64,000 nucleotides of DNA from Ustulina deusta. Taxonomy: Eukaryota > Ascomycota > Sordariomycetes > Xylariales > Xylariaceae. Of the stretch, positions 61,799-64,000 are shown in pieces. The stretch covers positions 372,001 through 436,000 of the forward strand of contig JAJNNX010000009.1 of the NCBI GenBank assembly GCA_023159155.1. The letters are read 5' to 3'. Under the pieces are notes generated by a model. It searched no databases. It saw only the letters and a list, made by a program, of their open reading frames with translations, and was not told where the DNA came from. Positions within the stretch are counted from its first letter, which is position 1. Each line of letters begins with the position of its first letter. The position numbers were made by a program, and so were the translations under genes.

Positions 61799-62221
61799 AA
61801 CTAAGGGTAGCCCACCCCTGTTAACCTAAAGGTACCTATATGTTTTGCAGGTAGAAATATCCTACAGAGTACTTTGCTTTATTAAACTTATAAAATATAT
61901 ATATATTAATATATAATATATAACTATATATAAAACTAATTATATATATATATAATTTTTATATATATATAATATATAACTATATATAAAACTAAATATA
62001 TATATATATAAATATTTTATTATATAATATAAAAATTATATATATATATAATTAAGTAATGTTATAAAAAAACTAGTAATTTATATATTAATAAAGGTTT
62101 TATTAGCTAAAAAGCTTATTAATAAAGTTTTAAGTTTAATAAGCAAAGTACTCTGTGGGGCATTGCTACTTATAAAATGTACGGGTACCTTTAAGTCAAT
62201 AAGGGTGGGCTACTCTTAGTT
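61799..62221. mobile_element. MITE, 423 bp, long terminal inverted repeats, TA target duplication
   Basis: Left end AACTAAGGGTAGCCCACCC and right end its near-exact reverse complement (one mismatch in the first 19 bp). The inverted similarity extends about 95 bp inward, including TAAAGGTACC and CAGAGTACTTTGCTT on both arms. A TA dinucleotide flanks each end (61797-61798, 62222-62223). The centre is AT-repeat and codes for nothing. TA duplication and long inverted repeats fit a Tc1/mariner-type MITE. Confidence 0.8.
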
Positions 62222-62610
62222 TATCTGATTGCTCTTTTCGGAACATGGTACATTTTTGCAAGCTTCGTAATAGAAATATAAGGATCACGTTTAAAAGCGC
62301 AGGTAGCAGTAAGTAATCTGGTTTCTTTAGAAGTAAAGAAGATAGAATTAGAAATAAAAAGGTCGGAGAGGTCTGAAATCTAGACCACTAACTGATTTGG
62401 ACCACTAAACCACTAAGTAATAGAACATTTCAAAGTTCTTCCGCTTTTTATACGAAAAGCGTTTATAAGGAGGTATTTAAACCTTAAAAACTAGCCGGAA
62501 TAAGCTCACGTCCCCCTAATATAAACTATATAACCTACATTAAATATATGCCCTGTGTGTGCTATAGAATCTAGAGGCAATTCTATAGCAACACTTTCTA
62601 AGAACCTTTA

Positions 62611-62710
62611 AGATAGGTTTTACTATCCCGAATCGGAATAGGAATCTAGCCTGAGCCACGCCACTTTTAGCCTAAGCTTTAGCTTGTCTTAAGCAAGACT
62701 TGCTTTTTTA
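62611..62710 (+). repeat. Dispersed repeat, RIP-like degraded copy
   Basis: Direct repeat of 61124-61225. Nearly all visible differences from the other copy are C-to-T or G-to-A (for example CCATCCC to CTATCCC, GCCGC to GCCAC, ACCCGC to ACTTGC). Confidence 0.85.
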
Positions 62711-64000
62711 TTAAACTAAAAAATAATAAAGCTTATATTAAAAAAGTAAATCTATAACTATTGTTACGATTAGTCAAGTAAAGCTTTTATAGCTAGTTTA
62801 TTAATATTATAAATAAAGACTTTAAATTAAAGAAAAAAAAGAAAAGAATTTTAAAGTTTATAAAGTAGATAAATATAAACTTTATATATATAGCTATAAA
62901 GTTATAAGTTAGTTTATATATAAACTTTTTATTTTATTGCTATATAAGTTTAAAGTTTATATAAGTTTTATTAAAACTATATTAATTTTTTTTTTAAAAC
63001 TAAAAGTTTAAATATAGTTTTAATTTAAAGTTATTAATAATGTTAGGTTTATATAGCTTTTTTATAGCGTACTATTTTATTATTATTTTTATAATTATTT
63101 ATAAATTTATTAGTTATTATTATATATATTTATTTTTATAGTTTTATAAAGGGTTTAAAAGCTTTTTTATAAATTTTATAAAATTAGTTAAGCTTAATTA
63201 ATATATTTTAAAAATTTTAAGCTATATATTAAGTATTATTAAAATTATAACTTTTTTAAGCAATTTAATATTATAGTTTTTTATTTTTTTATATATTTTT
63301 AATTGTTTAATTTATTTAATTTTAAATTTTGTTTTATTATTAATATTTTTAGCTAAAAGTAGTAACTTTATTGCTTTTATATTTTTAATTTTCTTTTTAT
63401 AAGTACTATAGTTATATATAATTTTTTATATTTTATTAATGAATATTTCTATTTGTATAGTTAATTTGTTTGTTAATACAAAAGTTTAAATGCTTAGTTT
63501 AGCGTTTTTTTTATAAATATATCGGCCGGATTATTTTTGCTATTAATTTATTATATTTTAAAGATTCTTTTTTTTGTATAATTTTTTAAGTAATATAATA
63601 TTAATTATTAAGCGTTTTTTTTATATTATATTAAATTTTATAAAGCAATTATATAATAATTTTAAGTTTAAATATAATATAGCTAGTATTAAAAGTAGAT
63701 CTAGTATAGTTATAATTTTTTAAAATATTATATAAAAAGCAATAATATTATTAAAACTATTAATTATTTTATATAACTTGCTAGCAAATATATTTTTAGT
63801 TATTTGTTTATATTTATTTAAGTTTTAATATATAATATTTTTTTTAATTTTAAAGCTTGATTTTTTATATATATAATATTTTATAGCTAGTACAATAATA
63901 AATCTAAATTAAAAAGTTATATTTATATTATTTATAAATAATCTATTTATAAAAATAAAAAGTTTTATATAATATAAGTTTAATAATATAAAAGTTAAGC
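62711..64000. other. Strongly AT-rich block, decayed repeat, runs off the window
   Basis: Composition drops abruptly to almost only A and T immediately after the repeat at 62710 and stays so to the window end. No ORF of note. Pieces of the minus strand read like a stop-riddled protein, so this is probably an RIP-destroyed transposon whose family I cannot name. Confidence 0.6.

Noticed and set aside
61444..61807. Overlapping frames of about 110 codons across the ACCAGTAC minisatellite
   Set aside because: Both strands are open only because of the repeat; no start context, splicing or family resemblance.
61124..62710. Direct repeats considered as LTRs of a retrotransposon
   Set aside because: Only 100 bp long, no TG..CA ends, no primer binding site, and the interior is a minisatellite and a MITE, not a coding body.

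Overview
This window looks like a chromosomal segment of a filamentous ascomycete (Pezizomycotina, most likely a Sordariomycete; the class is inference). The signs are short GT-AG introns of about 50-100 bp, a Zn(II)2Cys6 regulator, a GH79 enzyme, a lipin, a 2EXR-type gene remnant, gene spacing of 1-4 kb, and AT-rich blocks with the C-to-T and G-to-A decay expected of repeat-induced point mutation (RIP). I resolved exon structures by hand from splice consensus and reading phase; every multi-exon model given here closes to a multiple of three.

Layout. 1-5.1 kb: a doubtful gene remnant, then a divergent pair made of a Zn2Cys6 transcription factor and a secreted amidohydrolase. 8.4-11.5 kb: a SNF2/RING ATPase with an N-terminal 19-residue repeat. 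11.9-15.5 kb: a secreted TRI14-like protein and an isochorismatase-fold hydrolase, both on the minus strand. 16.4 kb: the tail of a dead LINE. 18.5-21.8 kb: a secreted Ala/Ser/Thr-rich protein and a proline-rich secreted-type protein. 22.6-25.1 kb: a five-exon RCK2/Srk1-like kinase. 29.4-31.6 kb: a five-exon GH79 glycosidase. 33.9-39.4 kb: an unknown protein, a small six-cysteine secreted protein and a second unknown protein. 41.5-44.5 kb: a class I methyltransferase and a 2EXR-like pseudogene with three in-frame stops. 45.6-46.8 kb: a BuGZ/ZNF207 orthologue.

48.0-54.5 kb is the most striking object: a full-length 6.5-kb hAT transposon with a perfect 8-bp target duplication and 13-bp terminal inverted repeats. 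It carries a decayed transposase on the minus strand and a second, five-exon, C2H2-like gene on the plus strand. An exact 70-copy AAAT array sits in a transposase intron.

56.7-60.7 kb: a lipin (phosphatidate phosphatase) and TAF9, convergent. 61-64 kb: a repeat-rich edge with a minisatellite built on ACCAGTAC, a 26-bp perfect palindrome, a 423-bp MITE with TA duplication, a pair of direct repeats whose distal copy is RIP-like, and an AT-rich block running off the window.

Most genes are stand-alone housekeeping or secreted-enzyme genes. The only regulator-enzyme arrangement suggesting a joint job is the divergent transcription factor and amidohydrolase pair. No tRNA, rRNA or CRISPR was seen. 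Intergenic DNA is dotted with TACCTAGGTA/TAGGTAGG tracts that are absent from the exons I inspected.
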